64,000 nt of DNA from Alphaproteobacteria bacterium (GTDB lineage Bacteria; Pseudomonadota; Alphaproteobacteria; Rhizobiales; Xanthobacteraceae), in NCBI GenBank assembly GCA_005884685.1, contig VBAH01000049.1, forward strand, positions 124,001-188,000, given 5' to 3'. Below the pieces are notes generated by a model. That model was not told the origin of the DNA. It was given only the letters and a program-made list of their open reading frames with translations, and did not search any database. Positions 9,864 to 18,681 of this stretch are shown one piece after another. The first letter of the stretch is position 1. Every line of letters starts with the position of its first letter. The position numbers and the translations under genes were made by a program.

Positions 9864-10364
9864 TCACTTCTTTTGACGTTTGCCTGCAGGCTTGGCGGCG
9901 GCGGGCTTTTTCGCCGCAGGCTTTTTGGCGGAGGGCGCTTTGGCCCTGGTTTTGGCCTGCGGCTTCTCGGTCGCGGCGGCCTCGCCAGCCTCCGCCGGCG
10001 CCTCGGCCGGCTTGGCCTCGGGCTTCCGCCTTGCCGTGACGGTCGGCTTCGCGCCGTCAGTGAGGATCTCGGTGACCCGGATCAGGGTGAATTCCTGCCG
10101 GTGCCCGCGCTTGCGGCGCGAATTCTTGCGCCGGCGCTTCTTGAACGCGATGACCTTCGGCCCGCGGCCCTGATCGAGAACTTCGGCCGCGACCGAGGCG
10201 CCTGCGATGGTCGGAGTGCCGAGCGTCACACTGTCGCCGCCGACCACCAGCACGTCGCCGAACTGGATGATCTCGCCGGGTTCGCCGGGGACCTTCTCGA
10301 CCTTCAACTTGTCCTCGGCGGCAACGCGGTACTGCTTGCCGCCGGTTTTGATGACTGCGAACAT
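9864..10364 (-). CDS. rplU: Ribosomal protein L21 (bL21) with long basic tail
   Basis: 166 residues against about 103 for a minimal L21. The first ~105 residues are a regular bL21 ([20 protein letters not shown], then [18 protein letters not shown] and IRVTEI). Residues from about 115 onward form a low-complexity tail of Ala, Lys, Pro and Glu ([17 protein letters not shown], then repeated KKPAA units). Extended L21 proteins are known from alphaproteobacteria. It is the first gene of the rplU-rpmA unit, behind the promoter proposed at 10513-10541. Confidence 0.97.
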   Translation of the reverse strand: MFAVIKTGGKQYRVAAEDKLKVEKVPGEPGEIIQFGDVLVVGGDSVTLGTPTIAGASVAAEVLDQGRGPKVIAFKKRRRKNSRRKRGHRQEFTLIRVTEILTDGAKPTVTARRKPEAKPAEAPAEAGEAAATEKPQAKTRAKAPSAKKPAAKKPAAAKPAGKRQKK

Positions 10365-10457
10365 TTTTCCCTCGTGTTCGGATTCCGCGGCTCAGGGCGA
10401 CCTTCGAGGGTCACTTGGCCCGGCTTCTTGTTCAGTCGGATTGTTTGATGTTTTCAC

Positions 10458-10471
10458 CCGCCTTTAGGCGG
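10458..10471. other. Small hairpin in the rplU leader
   Basis: CCGCC-TTTA-GGCGG, flanked by TTTT on one side and AAAAA on the other. It lies in the roughly 140-base untranslated leader predicted for rplU. It could be part of ribosomal-protein leader control or a weak bidirectional terminator between the divergent rplU and ROK genes. The function is unproven. Confidence 0.35.
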
Positions 10472-10512
10472 CAAAAACGTAAGCGGACGGGGCAAGCCCG
10501 TCGCGCGGGATG

Positions 10513-10541
10513 CTTATGGCGGGCGGGAACAGGTCTGTCAA
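10513..10541 (-). promoter_or_regulatory. Candidate sigma-70 promoter for rplU-rpmA
   Basis: On the minus strand TTGACA (10536-10541) is followed after exactly 17 bases by CATAAG (10513-10518). The -35 is a perfect consensus and the -10 matches four of six. It points at rplU with a long leader that contains the hairpin at 10458-10471. Confidence 0.6.
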
Positions 10542-10589
10542 GGAACCGGGCCCCCGGAAACCACGTTGTCGCGCGGCACAGGAGGTTCC

Positions 10590-11684
10590 ATGTCTGACAC
10601 CGTGGTGACGGCTGCGCTCGGCAAGCACGGGGCGGAGAGGCTGCCGGCGGTCGACGTCGACAGCTACAATCTCGAGCTCAAGGATGACGAGGGCTTCCTT
10701 GGCGATCGCGCCAGCCGCAAGGCATTTCATGATATCCTTGAGAATTGGCGCAAGCCATTGCGCAAGCTCGGGAGCGATCCTTTTGGCGAAACGCCCTCGG
10801 ATGATCTCAGCCGCTCCAAGCTCGACCAGATGCTCAAGGAGGGAAAAGACCTCGAGGCAATTGCCGTGGTCCAGAGCGCGATCGAGGAGTACGCCCAGGA
10901 ACTGGCTCTTGTGGTGCGCCGCTTCCTGAAGGCAAAGGCGTGGGAAGGCACCGAGCGCATCGCCATGGGAGGCGGCTTCCGCGAAAGCCACATCGGCGAA
11001 CAGGCAATCGCCCGCGCCGATCTCATCCTGAAGGCGGACGGCATCAAAGTGGATCTGGTGCCGATCCACAATGACCCGGATGAGGCCGCGCTCATCGGCT
11101 CCCTCCACCTCGCACCGGCCTGGATTTTCAAGGGTCACGACAGCATTCTGGCGATCGACATTGGCGGCACGAATATCCGCGCAGGCGTCGTGTTGCCGAA
11201 CGTCGCGAGAGCAAGCGACCTCACCAAAGCTTCGGTGTGGAAGTCCGAGAAGTGGCGCCACGCGGATGAAGAGAAGCTCAACCGTGAAAAGGCAGTCGAT
11301 GAACTGGTCGGCATGCTCAGGAACCTGATCAAGCGCGCCAAGAAAGAAAGCTACAATCTCGCGCCATTCATCGGCATCGGCTGTCCCGGCAAGATCGAGG
11401 AGGACGGCAGCATCGCCAAGGGCGCGCAGAACCTGCCGGGCAACTGGGAAAGCAGCCGTTTCAACCTGCCGGAGCGCCTTGCTCAAGCGATTCCGTCAAT
11501 CGACAATCAGGACATTACGATCCTGATGCACAACGATGCGGTGGTGCAGGGCTTGAGCGAAGTGCCGTTCATGCAGGACGTCAAGCGCTGGGGTGCGTTG
11601 ACGATCGGAACCGGGCTCGGCAATGCGCGGTTCACCAACCGGCGCAACGGCAAGGAGGCGGCCAAGGACTCCAGCAAAGTGTGA
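10590..11684 (+). CDS. ROK-family / glucokinase-like protein
   Basis: Predicted 364 residues. The ATP-binding signature ILAIDIGGTNIRAGVVLP is near residues 185-202, preceded by an unusual ~180-residue N-terminal region, and FIGIGCPGKIEEDGSI and GALTIGTGLGNARFTNR follow. These are the phosphate and sugar-binding motifs of ROK/glucokinase sugar kinases. The zinc motif CxCGxxGC of typical ROK kinases is absent, and the protein ends soon after the GTGLG motif. The start at 10590 has AGGAGG four bases upstream. The N-terminal part is not recognised. Sugar phosphorylation is probable, the substrate unknown. Confidence 0.75.
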   Translation: MSDTVVTAALGKHGAERLPAVDVDSYNLELKDDEGFLGDRASRKAFHDILENWRKPLRKLGSDPFGETPSDDLSRSKLDQMLKEGKDLEAIAVVQSAIEEYAQELALVVRRFLKAKAWEGTERIAMGGGFRESHIGEQAIARADLILKADGIKVDLVPIHNDPDEAALIGSLHLAPAWIFKGHDSILAIDIGGTNIRAGVVLPNVARASDLTKASVWKSEKWRHADEEKLNREKAVDELVGMLRNLIKRAKKESYNLAPFIGIGCPGKIEEDGSIAKGAQNLPGNWESSRFNLPERLAQAIPSIDNQDITILMHNDAVVQGLSEVPFMQDVKRWGALTIGTGLGNARFTNRRNGKEAAKDSSKV

Positions 11685-11777
11685 CAGCGAGATCGTGTCG
11701 GACGCCCGTTGTCGCTGGCCGCAGTTTACGACACGAGCGCAGGCTCGGCCCATCGGATTGCACGTTCCGCTCAAACC

Positions 11778-11806
11778 TTGTTTCAATCTCCAGCCTTCGC
11801 TACATA
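11778..11806 (+). promoter_or_regulatory. Candidate promoter of tRNA-Ser
   Basis: TTGTTT (11778-11783), a 17-base spacer and TACATA (11801-11806), placing transcription start about 33 bases before the tRNA. Confidence 0.55.
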
Positions 11807-11845
11807 CTCGCGCGTTGCGGGGTCACCCCCGCGCTCGCCCCCGAT

Positions 11846-11935
11846 GGAGAGGTGGCAGAGTGGTTGAATGCACCGCACTCGAAATGCGGCATACGGGCAA
11901 CCGTATCGGGGGTTCGAATCCCTCCCTCTCCGCCA
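11846..11935 (+). tRNA. tRNA-Ser(CGA)
   Basis: 90 bases including an encoded CCA. The acceptor arms GGAGAGG (11846-11852) and CCTCTCC (11925-11931) pair fully, with discriminator G at 11932. The anticodon stem is CCGCA/TGCGG with loop CTCGAAA, giving anticodon CGA (11880-11882), which reads UCG. The T-loop GGTTCGAATCC is standard, and a long variable arm (ACGGGCAACCGT region) confirms the serine class. It borders the RiPP cluster, but I saw no duplicated tRNA 3' end that would mark an integration site. Confidence 0.97.
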
Positions 11936-12032
11936 GCTTATTCAGCTAGCAGCGCGGTCCGCCGACAAGGGCCGCGGCCCCAAGGTTGATCGAAGCGGCC
12001 GCCCCGCTGGACAGCGCGAAGAATCGCGTCAC

Positions 12033-12062
12033 AATCTCTGACTGCGCAATCTATGACTGCGC
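12033..12062. repeat. Tandem 15-base direct repeat upstream of the Rieske gene
   Basis: AATCTCTGACTGCGC is followed at once by AATCTATGACTGCGC, with one mismatch. It lies 80-110 bases before the chosen start of the Rieske oxygenase gene. It could be a tandem operator, or chance duplication. The rest of the gap 11936-12141 shows no gene. Confidence 0.5.
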
Positions 12063-12141
12063 AGGCGGGGAGGGGCGCGCCGGCGCGATGGCGCTCGCTT
12101 GCCTGACGACACCCTTTGACCAATCCGGCAGGTATCGTTCG

Positions 12142-13101
12142 ATGGAGAAATCGATGCTTCCCTCGAACGTGGCGCCGCATCCAGCGGAGAGTCCCGCGCC
12201 GCTTCGGCCCAGACACGGCTGGTTCCAGCTTGCATTCGTCTCGCAGGTTCCCGAGGGCATCAGTTCGTGGAAGATCGGCGCACTGCGCCTCATCCTGGTG
12301 CGCGCCGAAGCATCAATTCGCTGCTTCGATGCCAATTGCCCGCATCGCGGCGCACATCTCGGCGTCAGCGGCCGGCTTGAGGACAACGCGATCGTCTGTT
12401 CCTACCACGGCTACCGCATCGGGCTTGGCGCGCAAGCATGCTCCGGTCGATTCATGCTGCGCGAATTTCCCACGCTGGTCGTCGGCTGCATGGTGCTGGT
12501 GCGCGTCTCCGAGGAACGGCAGTTCGACCTTGAGGCGGTGCTCGCCGCGCTGACAAGCGAGCATTCCTTCGTCGAGGCGCTCCACCTCGAGGTGCGCGCG
12601 CCGATGAGTCTTGTCATCGAGAACGGATTCGATGCCCGGCACTTCGAGGGCATACACGGCATCACAGTGCGGGATTTCGAGGTGGCACCGCGCGCGCGCG
12701 GCGGATTGCAAGCGCGCGGGTTGTTCCTTGCGCCCTTCCGCCAGCGCCGCGACGGGACGCCGCTGACGACGCTCTCGCCGGTGCCGTTCGAGGCAGATGC
12801 GTTCAGCCCCGGCCTCATCCTGGTTCGGCTCGGCGGTGACCATCCCTACGGCGTGATGACCGGCGCGACCGACCGCGGCGACGGGAGCTGCGAGGTACGA
12901 TTGACGTTCGTCCTGCCGAAGGCCGCATGGGGCGACACGCCCGACCCGCAGCGCTATCAGCCTCTCATTCGCTACAGCCGTGCCGGCATCGAGGATGACC
13001 GCCGCGTGTGGGAGAGCATCGCTCCCGACTTCGTTCCCGATCTGGTGCCCGAAGACAGATCCATTACCCGGTTCCGGGCGTTCTGCGCCGACTTCTATTG
13101 A
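12142..13101 (+). CDS. Rieske non-heme iron oxygenase
   Basis: Predicted 319 residues. The Rieske [2Fe-2S] ligands are Cys66-x-His68 (CPHRGAH) and Cys86-x2-His89 (CSYHGY). The mononuclear iron triad fits Asp164-x2-His167-x4-His172 in ENGFDARHFEGIHG. Both metal centres of a terminal oxygenase are therefore intact; such enzymes hydroxylate, desaturate or demethylate. It starts the two-gene plus-strand unit that converges on the RiPP operon and may tailor its product, which is inference from position. The start is uncertain: the frame is open from 11986, and ATGs at 12142 and 12154 are the best candidates. The alpha/beta hydrolase follows after 10 bases. Confidence 0.85.
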   Translation: MEKSMLPSNVAPHPAESPAPLRPRHGWFQLAFVSQVPEGISSWKIGALRLILVRAEASIRCFDANCPHRGAHLGVSGRLEDNAIVCSYHGYRIGLGAQACSGRFMLREFPTLVVGCMVLVRVSEERQFDLEAVLAALTSEHSFVEALHLEVRAPMSLVIENGFDARHFEGIHGITVRDFEVAPRARGGLQARGLFLAPFRQRRDGTPLTTLSPVPFEADAFSPGLILVRLGGDHPYGVMTGATDRGDGSCEVRLTFVLPKAAWGDTPDPQRYQPLIRYSRAGIEDDRRVWESIAPDFVPDLVPEDRSITRFRAFCADFY

Positions 13102-13111
13102 GCGCGAGACG

Positions 13112-13942
13112 ATGGCCGAGCACATCGCCGACTTCTGCGAAGGCATCAAAGCCCGTGCGCGCATCCAAGCGGGCGAGAAAATCCTTTGGGTGCACGGCTA
13201 TACGATCGATTCAAGCCTGTGGACCGAGCTGTGGAATGCGCTTCCCGGTTACAGCCATATCGGCATCGATTTGCCGGGGCATGGGCTTTCGAGTTCGCTC
13301 GCCGCCGGGCAGACCTTGCGAGGGCTCGGTGAGCGGCTTGCCGCGGCGGCGCTGCGCGAAGGCATTTGCCATGTTGTCGGCTTGTCGCTCGGCAGCATCA
13401 TTGCGTTGCAGATCGCGTTGAGCCGCCCGGCGGATTTTGCATCCTTGTGCCTCGCCGCACCCGCGCTTGCCGGCGGGCCGGCGGACGCCGGCGTCGGTGT
13501 TCGCTATCGCGAAATGGCGCAGCTTCATCAACGCGGCGCGCCTGCCGCCGCGATGCGCAGCCTCTGGATGAGGTCACCGCCCGATCTGTTCCGCCACGCG
13601 GCGGCGCGTCCGGCCCTGTGGGAGGCGCTCTGCAAGGTGATCGAACGCTACACCTGGGACGAATTCCGGGGGCCGGGGGTGGCGCGGCTCGCGATCGAAA
13701 CCCAGACGCTGGCGGAGCTACGTGCGCTTCGCTGTCGGACGCTCGTGCTCGTCGGCGAGTACGAGTTTCCAGCGTTCCGGCAGACTGCATCGCTGCTCGG
13801 CACCCACATCACGGAGTGCGCAGCGGTCGAGCTCGCCGCCGCCGGCCATCTTTGTATCCTGGAGCAACCCGAACTCGCCGCCCAGGCGCTGACCCGGCAT
13901 TGGGCCGCCGCTTCGCCTAAACGAAGATCGAGTGCGGGTTGA
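13112..13942 (+). CDS. Alpha/beta-fold hydrolase
   Basis: 276 residues. ILWVHGYTIDSSLW carries the oxyanion region, GIDLPGHGLSS follows, Ser92 in GLSLGS is the nucleophile, and His246 in AAGHLC is the likely catalytic base; an acid in GEYEF (near 216-218) may complete the triad. This is the standard esterase/thioesterase/peptidase-like fold. It lies 10 bases after the Rieske gene and its 3' end overlaps the convergent YcaO gene by 26 bases. A role in release, hydrolysis or cyclisation of the RiPP is possible; bottromycin clusters contain an alpha/beta hydrolase (BotH) with a non-hydrolytic role. Substrate unknown. Confidence 0.85.
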   Translation: MAEHIADFCEGIKARARIQAGEKILWVHGYTIDSSLWTELWNALPGYSHIGIDLPGHGLSSSLAAGQTLRGLGERLAAAALREGICHVVGLSLGSIIALQIALSRPADFASLCLAAPALAGGPADAGVGVRYREMAQLHQRGAPAAAMRSLWMRSPPDLFRHAAARPALWEALCKVIERYTWDEFRGPGVARLAIETQTLAELRALRCRTLVLVGEYEFPAFRQTASLLGTHITECAAVELAAAGHLCILEQPELAAQALTRHWAAASPKRRSSAG

Positions 13943-16109
13943 GTTCGTCTTCGCGGCAAGGCCGATCAATCCACCCGAGCGCGACTGGCGTCTCGTAGAG
14001 ACGGCCGGGCCCGAGGCGTCGCCAGAAATGACGCAGCCCGGGCACGATCACGCGGCAGACGTTCATGCCGATGTCTGGTCGCGTCATGTCCAGTGCGTAA
14101 ACCGGGAGCCCGCAACTGCGCGCGCGCACGAGGCACTCCTCCGCATCCAGGCCGATGTCGTCCGTTGCGGTCGAGACGAAATCGCATGCGCGTCGGGGAG
14201 GGATTGCCGGGGCGGGCAGGAGATAGGGCTCGCTGGCGCGGGTGGCAGTCCGCCACCACGCGATGGCCTCTTCTTCCGGCCAGGCATAGAGCGTGTGCCC
14301 GGCGGCATCCCGGCGCGAAACCGCGGGTAAGAACTGGTTGAGCTCGCGCAGCGCGCCGCTGAGCGCTTCGCGCGCCGACAGGTGCGCCGAGAAGCCGAAA
14401 ATAAGGTCTTCGGTGTGTCGGTCGACGCGCGCGGACAGCGCCGCGAAAGTCGGGATGCCGAGGTCGGTGGTGAGATCCAGCACCCATATTTCGCGTCCGA
14501 GCGAAGCATAATGGCTGCGCAATTGCTTCCACTGCGGCAGGCTGAAGCTGTCGACATCGACGCCCGGCCGCCGTGCGCGATTGTACCACCACAACGCCAC
14601 GCCATCGCGCTCCACCAGCTCATAGAAAGCGTAGGTGAACGCCTCGGCCGGCGTGCTGCCGGCTGCGCAGCCGTTGGTATCTCCCGCAAAGAAGAAATGC
14701 CGGGCGCTGTCAGCATGCCCGAAGTAGCAAAAGCTGGTCGGAAAAAACCGGAAACGATTGTCGGTGAGCGACCAGACCGGGCTCCAGTCGATCTCGACGT
14801 CTTCCCGGAACGGATTGGGCACAACATGGAACTGACTGCCCTGTTGCGCCGCGTTCCAGGTCGTGCGGTTGCGATATTGTGTTTCGCTGAAATGCAAAAC
14901 CTGCGCCGGGTGAACAGCGGCCGGGCCGAGTTGTGCATAGCTGGCGCGGTGTGTCGCCTCCTCGCCGCGGAAAACGCTGGAATACCGCTCGACCGCTTCG
15001 CCGATGGCGCTCGCCTGCGCCTCTGCCCGCGATCCACCCTTGCCTCCGGTGCGCGTTGCCAGGCTGCGGCGAAGCCATTCGACCGTGTCGAGGCCCATCG
15101 AGAAGTTGTGGCCCGAGCTCACGTTGTAGGACAGGCCGTGCACATCATGGTCTGCCGGGACAAGCCAGCTGACGACGCCCGAGATCGGACTGACCAGTCC
15201 AGCGAAGCGGTGCGCGACCTCGTCCGGCCAGAGAACGCGCTGCTGGCCGGGCGCTTTCGCGGATCGCCCGAGGCGCGCGGGCCGCGGCTCGCGGTGCTCT
15301 TGCGGGGTGCCGCAAATCGGGCATTGCGGTCGCCGCGTGACCTGATGCCATCGGGTGGAGCGATCGCGCCAGTCGAACGTCAGAAGGCGGTCTGCGAGCC
15401 GCTCCGGCCGTGCGATCATTGCGGCGATTTCGTGCGCCGCGAGACTGCTGGCCATCGACAGCGTCAGCGGCGTCGTCGGCCAGGGACGCTCCGCCGGCGA
15501 GATGCCGCTCTTGCGTGCCACGAAGTCTTCGGCCTGGAAGTTGAGGCGCAGGCGTTGCGCGAGGCATTCCCAACAGGCCGAATGGTGTGGTTGCAGCAGC
15601 GGGCCGATCCAGATGCAGCGCCCAGTCAGCTTCACCGGCAGCCATGGCTGCCCGTCTGCAAGCGCGCGCCGATTGACTTGCGCCAGCTCCGCCTCGCGGT
15701 AGTGCCGGCACACCACCACCCGGAAGGCAGCAGCGGCAGCATCCATTGCGGTGATGCCGACCCCCCGCAAGGCAAGCCGCAGCGGCTCGGCATCCGCGCC
15801 GCCGCAGCTTTCGACATGCACCGATGACGCCGAATTCGCCTCGATGTCCGCCCGCCGCTCGCTTGCGAGGACGCCGGCAGCGCGAAGCTTGCCAAGCACG
15901 TAGAAGAATTCTCCCGGCGAGAGGCGGTCTCTGGTTGCCTGCAGGAGCTCGGTTTCGCTGCGCGTCCCGTCGAGCAACGCCATCACTTTGGAAAAGGCCT
16001 GTCCGGTGAAGATATGCCGATCGCTTTCGCCGACGACCAGCGCGCCTTGCTGCGTACTGAGCGCAAACAGGCCCGCGCGCAACGCGATGCCGCCGATATC
16101 AGCCTCCAT
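13917..16109 (-). CDS. TOMM leader-binding/YcaO cyclodehydratase fusion (copy 1)
   Basis: 730 residues, last gene of the operon. Residues 1-~300 form the leader-binding/E1-like (ocin-ThiF) part: a wHTH-like start, then the zinc tetrad Cys179-x2-Cys182 (CWEC) and Cys263-x2-Cys266 (CPIC). The C-terminal ~400 residues are YcaO, with ATP-site acids Glu371-x2-Glu374-Arg375 (GEAVERY) and Glu497-x2-Glu500-Arg501 (ELVERD). YcaO enzymes activate backbone amides with ATP to make azolines, thioamides or amidines. The C-terminus is ELNPHSIFV, without the PxPxP motif of many cyclodehydratases. It overlaps the methyltransferase gene by 11 bases and is paralogous to the gene at 20109-22334. Confidence 0.9.
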   Translation of the reverse strand: MEADIGGIALRAGLFALSTQQGALVVGESDRHIFTGQAFSKVMALLDGTRSETELLQATRDRLSPGEFFYVLGKLRAAGVLASERRADIEANSASSVHVESCGGADAEPLRLALRGVGITAMDAAAAAFRVVVCRHYREAELAQVNRRALADGQPWLPVKLTGRCIWIGPLLQPHHSACWECLAQRLRLNFQAEDFVARKSGISPAERPWPTTPLTLSMASSLAAHEIAAMIARPERLADRLLTFDWRDRSTRWHQVTRRPQCPICGTPQEHREPRPARLGRSAKAPGQQRVLWPDEVAHRFAGLVSPISGVVSWLVPADHDVHGLSYNVSSGHNFSMGLDTVEWLRRSLATRTGGKGGSRAEAQASAIGEAVERYSSVFRGEEATHRASYAQLGPAAVHPAQVLHFSETQYRNRTTWNAAQQGSQFHVVPNPFREDVEIDWSPVWSLTDNRFRFFPTSFCYFGHADSARHFFFAGDTNGCAAGSTPAEAFTYAFYELVERDGVALWWYNRARRPGVDVDSFSLPQWKQLRSHYASLGREIWVLDLTTDLGIPTFAALSARVDRHTEDLIFGFSAHLSAREALSGALRELNQFLPAVSRRDAAGHTLYAWPEEEAIAWWRTATRASEPYLLPAPAIPPRRACDFVSTATDDIGLDAEECLVRARSCGLPVYALDMTRPDIGMNVCRVIVPGLRHFWRRLGPGRLYETPVALGWIDRPCREDELNPHSIFV

Positions 16110-16902
16110 TGCGACACCCGCTCGCGAGGAAGCCGACGAACATCACGAACGCCGATTCGGCCGACTTGAACGCCTGATAGTTTGCGTGCAGTAGCCCGAT
16201 GTCCCCGACTTTGAGCGGTGCGGAGCCGCGCGCCGCAAGCGCACGTTCGGGGTGCAGCTGCGGCAGGAAGGCTTCGCGCCCGAGCGCATCGCTGTGATAG
16301 GCAAACAGCTGCAGCTTCACATCCGCATAGCCGGCTTCGGCGAGAAGCCGCCATAGCTTGCGCCCGATATGCCGGTCGCTTCCACCGCAAGGCAGCGGAT
16401 CAGCCTGCATCGCGGTGACGCCGCGAAAGCCCGGAGGCACCGGATCAATGATGCCCCACAGTCCGTCGTCGATGTCGATAACGACATGCCGCCCGCCCGC
16501 GCGGAGCACGCGATACGCTTCGCGGACGGCCGCGTCGGCGTCGTCCAGGTGCTGATAGAGATAGCGCGAAAGGACCCAGTCGAAGCGGCCGTCGGCAAAG
16601 CCGGTGCGGTACGCCGACGCGTGGACGAATTCGACGCCGTTTCCAAGGCGCCGCGCCGCATGGGCAAGCAACGACGCATCGTGATCGACCGCCGTGATGG
16701 GGCTGTTCGGCAGCGCCCGGCGCAATCTGGCGGTGATGCAGCCCGGCCCACAGCCGAGTTCAAGGACGGCCATGCCGTCGCGCAGCCCGAGAGCCGCCAT
16801 ATGCTCGAATTCGAGAGGCCAGCTCAGTGCGGCTTGCGCCTCCAGCCGATCGATTTCGCCGGCGAGCCCCCTTGCGCCCCCATGCGGATCATAGCTCGAC
16901 AT
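16099..16902 (-). CDS. Class I SAM-dependent methyltransferase
   Basis: 267 residues. Motif I LELGCGPG is at 47-54, followed by ITAVDHD (motif II), FDWVLSRYLYQHLDD (motif IV) and REAYRVLRAGGRHVVIDIDD, the pattern of UbiE/Methyltransf_11 enzymes. The C-terminal third (about 150-267) carries the acceptor-recognition part. It overlaps the P450 gene by 14 bases and copy 1 of the YcaO fusion by 11, so it is translated with the RiPP operon. It is probably an O-, N- or S-methyltransferase acting on the modified peptide; the acceptor is not readable. Confidence 0.9.
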   Translation of the reverse strand: MSSYDPHGGARGLAGEIDRLEAQAALSWPLEFEHMAALGLRDGMAVLELGCGPGCITARLRRALPNSPITAVDHDASLLAHAARRLGNGVEFVHASAYRTGFADGRFDWVLSRYLYQHLDDADAAVREAYRVLRAGGRHVVIDIDDGLWGIIDPVPPGFRGVTAMQADPLPCGGSDRHIGRKLWRLLAEAGYADVKLQLFAYHSDALGREAFLPQLHPERALAARGSAPLKVGDIGLLHANYQAFKSAESAFVMFVGFLASGCRNGG

Positions 16903-18268
16903 TGGCGCCGGCGTTCCGAGTTCTTTTGACGGCCGTCACCGGCAGTCCGTAGCGCGGACGCAGGGTCACCAGCGCCTGCGGCTCGACCGGGTGTCCGGCG
17001 CGCAGCCGTACCGAGAACCGCCGCAGGATCAACGGAAGCACGATGCGCATCTCGAGCGCGGCAAAATGCTTTCCGACGCAGTGGCGGGGGCCGCCGCTGA
17101 ATGGCAGGTAGCTGAATTCCGAAACGGCGCCATGGTCCGCTTCGCCCAGGAACCGTTCCGGGCGGAAGGTCTCGGGTTGGGGCCACAAGTCGGCGCGGCG
17201 ATGCAGCAGGAACGGGCTGAAGACGACCAGCGTTCCAGCCGCAATGCGGTAGCCTCCGATCTCATCGTCGTCGAGCGCGCGGCGCGACATCAGCCAGATG
17301 GGTGGATAGAGGCGCGCGGACTCCTGAATCACGGCCCAGGCATAGGGCATGCGTTCGGTCGTTTCGGCCGTCGGCGTCCGATCCCCGAGGGTGTCCGCGA
17401 TCTCCTGCAATACCGTTCGTTCGGCGTCTTGATGCGTGGCGAGGAGATAAAGCGTCCAGGCAAGCGCCTTGGCGGTGGTCTCATGGCCCGCGAGCAGCAG
17501 CGTCAGAACCTGATCGACGACTTCGGCGCGGGCGACTGCTTCACCGACGGATGCAATCCCGGTGTCCCGCAACATGACGGCCAAGGCGTCATCGGCTGTG
17601 GCGTCGCGCGACTCATCCTGGATCACGCGGGTGACTGTCTCGCGCACCACCGCCAGCGCTTTCGCGAAACGCCGTGCGGTCGCCGCGTCCGTTGGATCGA
17701 GATGGCCCATGGTCTCGTTGAGATCCTCGACGGCGGTCCCGAAGCGATCGGACTGCGGCGCCACGTCGTAGCCGAACAACGCACGGGCGACGATGCGCAG
17801 CGTGAGGTCCGACATTGCCGGCACGAGGTCGAAGGAGGCCGCGGCGCCTCTCGCCTCCCAGCGGTCCAGCATGCTCTCCGTCGCTTCGATCATCACCGCG
17901 ACGTACTGGCGGATGGCGGCGGGGTGGAAGACGGGCTGCAATGTCTGCCGCTGCCGCTTCCACGTCGCGCCGCTGCTGGTGAGCAGCCCGTCGCCCAGCA
18001 TCGGCTTGAGCATCATCAGGTCGGGCGTTCCCTCCTTGCCGTAGTTGCGGAAGTTCTCCAGCAGCACGTGGCGGACGAACTCCGGACGGTTGACGAGGAC
18101 CGCCGACCATCCGGGGGCCCGATACGCGACGATGTCGCCATGGCGCGCGGTGAGATCGCGGATGAACTGGAGCGGATCGCTGCGGATGTCGAGCAGCGAG
18201 AGCGGCTCGGGCGGCCCCGGAATGACGGAGCGCGGCGGGCTTGCGCGCGCGGCGGGAGCCTTGCTCAT
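16889..18268 (-). CDS. Cytochrome P450
   Basis: 459 residues, soluble (no N-terminal membrane segment). The oxygen-activation helix I motif is AGHETT (260-265), the ExxR pair is Glu316/Arg319 in ESARLYPP, and the haem thiolate is Cys397 in FSGGPRHCVGKHFA. The start at 18268 overlaps the SnoaL-like stop as ATGA; the longer open frame upstream has no support. No dedicated ferredoxin or reductase gene is next to it. In RiPP clusters P450s hydroxylate, oxidatively decarboxylate (BotCYP in bottromycin) or cross-link residues; here the reaction is unknown. Confidence 0.93.
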   Translation of the reverse strand: MSKAPAARASPPRSVIPGPPEPLSLLDIRSDPLQFIRDLTARHGDIVAYRAPGWSAVLVNRPEFVRHVLLENFRNYGKEGTPDLMMLKPMLGDGLLTSSGATWKRQRQTLQPVFHPAAIRQYVAVMIEATESMLDRWEARGAAASFDLVPAMSDLTLRIVARALFGYDVAPQSDRFGTAVEDLNETMGHLDPTDAATARRFAKALAVVRETVTRVIQDESRDATADDALAVMLRDTGIASVGEAVARAEVVDQVLTLLLAGHETTAKALAWTLYLLATHQDAERTVLQEIADTLGDRTPTAETTERMPYAWAVIQESARLYPPIWLMSRRALDDDEIGGYRIAAGTLVVFSPFLLHRRADLWPQPETFRPERFLGEADHGAVSEFSYLPFSGGPRHCVGKHFAALEMRIVLPLILRRFSVRLRAGHPVEPQALVTLRPRYGLPVTAVKRTRNAGANVEL

Positions 18269-18681
18269 GAGGCCGTCTCGCCGGTAATGCCGAGCTGCCG
18301 CAGCATGCCAAACGTGTCGAACACGCTCCAGACCTCGGCGATCCGGCCGTGTTCGATGCGGAGGAAATCGCTGCCGCCCGCGCTGAACGCGCGCCGGGTC
18401 GCGGGATGTCCGAGGAACGGGGCGGTGTGCACTCCGCTCGTGACGGTGCGGGTGGCGACGCAATCGTTCTCGGTCAGCAGATGTTCGACGCGCGTGCACA
18501 GCGATGCAAATCCGGCGCGATAGGCGACGAGCGACTGCCGGAATGCCGCATGATCGAGGCTGCAGCCGCCGACATGGTGCTGGCATGCCAGCGTGACAAG
18601 GCGCGCCAGCGCGTCATCGTCGGCGGCGTTGAGCGCATCGTAATACCGCATCGCGACTTGCCGGAGGTGTGCATCAGGCAT
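18265..18681 (-). CDS. SnoaL/NTF2-like small protein
   Basis: 138 residues. The N-terminal helix HLRQVAMRYYDALNAADDDALARLV and the later ATRTVTSGVHTAPFLGHPATRRAF and FLRIEHGRIAEVWSVFDTFGMLRQLG fit the cone-shaped NTF2-like/SnoaL fold (polyketide cyclase and ester-cyclase relatives). The start at 18681 overlaps the SagB-like gene by 8 bases, and the stop overlaps the P450 start as ATGA. Such proteins act as cyclases, isomerases, dehydratases or non-catalytic partners. It is unusual in a thiazole/oxazole cluster and may assist cyclisation or elimination, which is inference. Confidence 0.8.
   Translation of the reverse strand: MPDAHLRQVAMRYYDALNAADDDALARLVTLACQHHVGGCSLDHAAFRQSLVAYRAGFASLCTRVEHLLTENDCVATRTVTSGVHTAPFLGHPATRRAFSAGGSDFLRIEHGRIAEVWSVFDTFGMLRQLGITGETAS

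Noticed and set aside
11846-11935. tRNA-Ser as attachment site of a genomic island carrying the RiPP cluster
   Set aside because: I found no direct repeat of the tRNA 3' end near the other cluster boundary and no integrase; transfer remains possible but is not shown.
18268-18586. 106-residue N-terminal extension of the P450
   Set aside because: It lies entirely within the SnoaL-like gene in another frame and is Arg-rich; the ATG at 18268 gives a normal P450 length.
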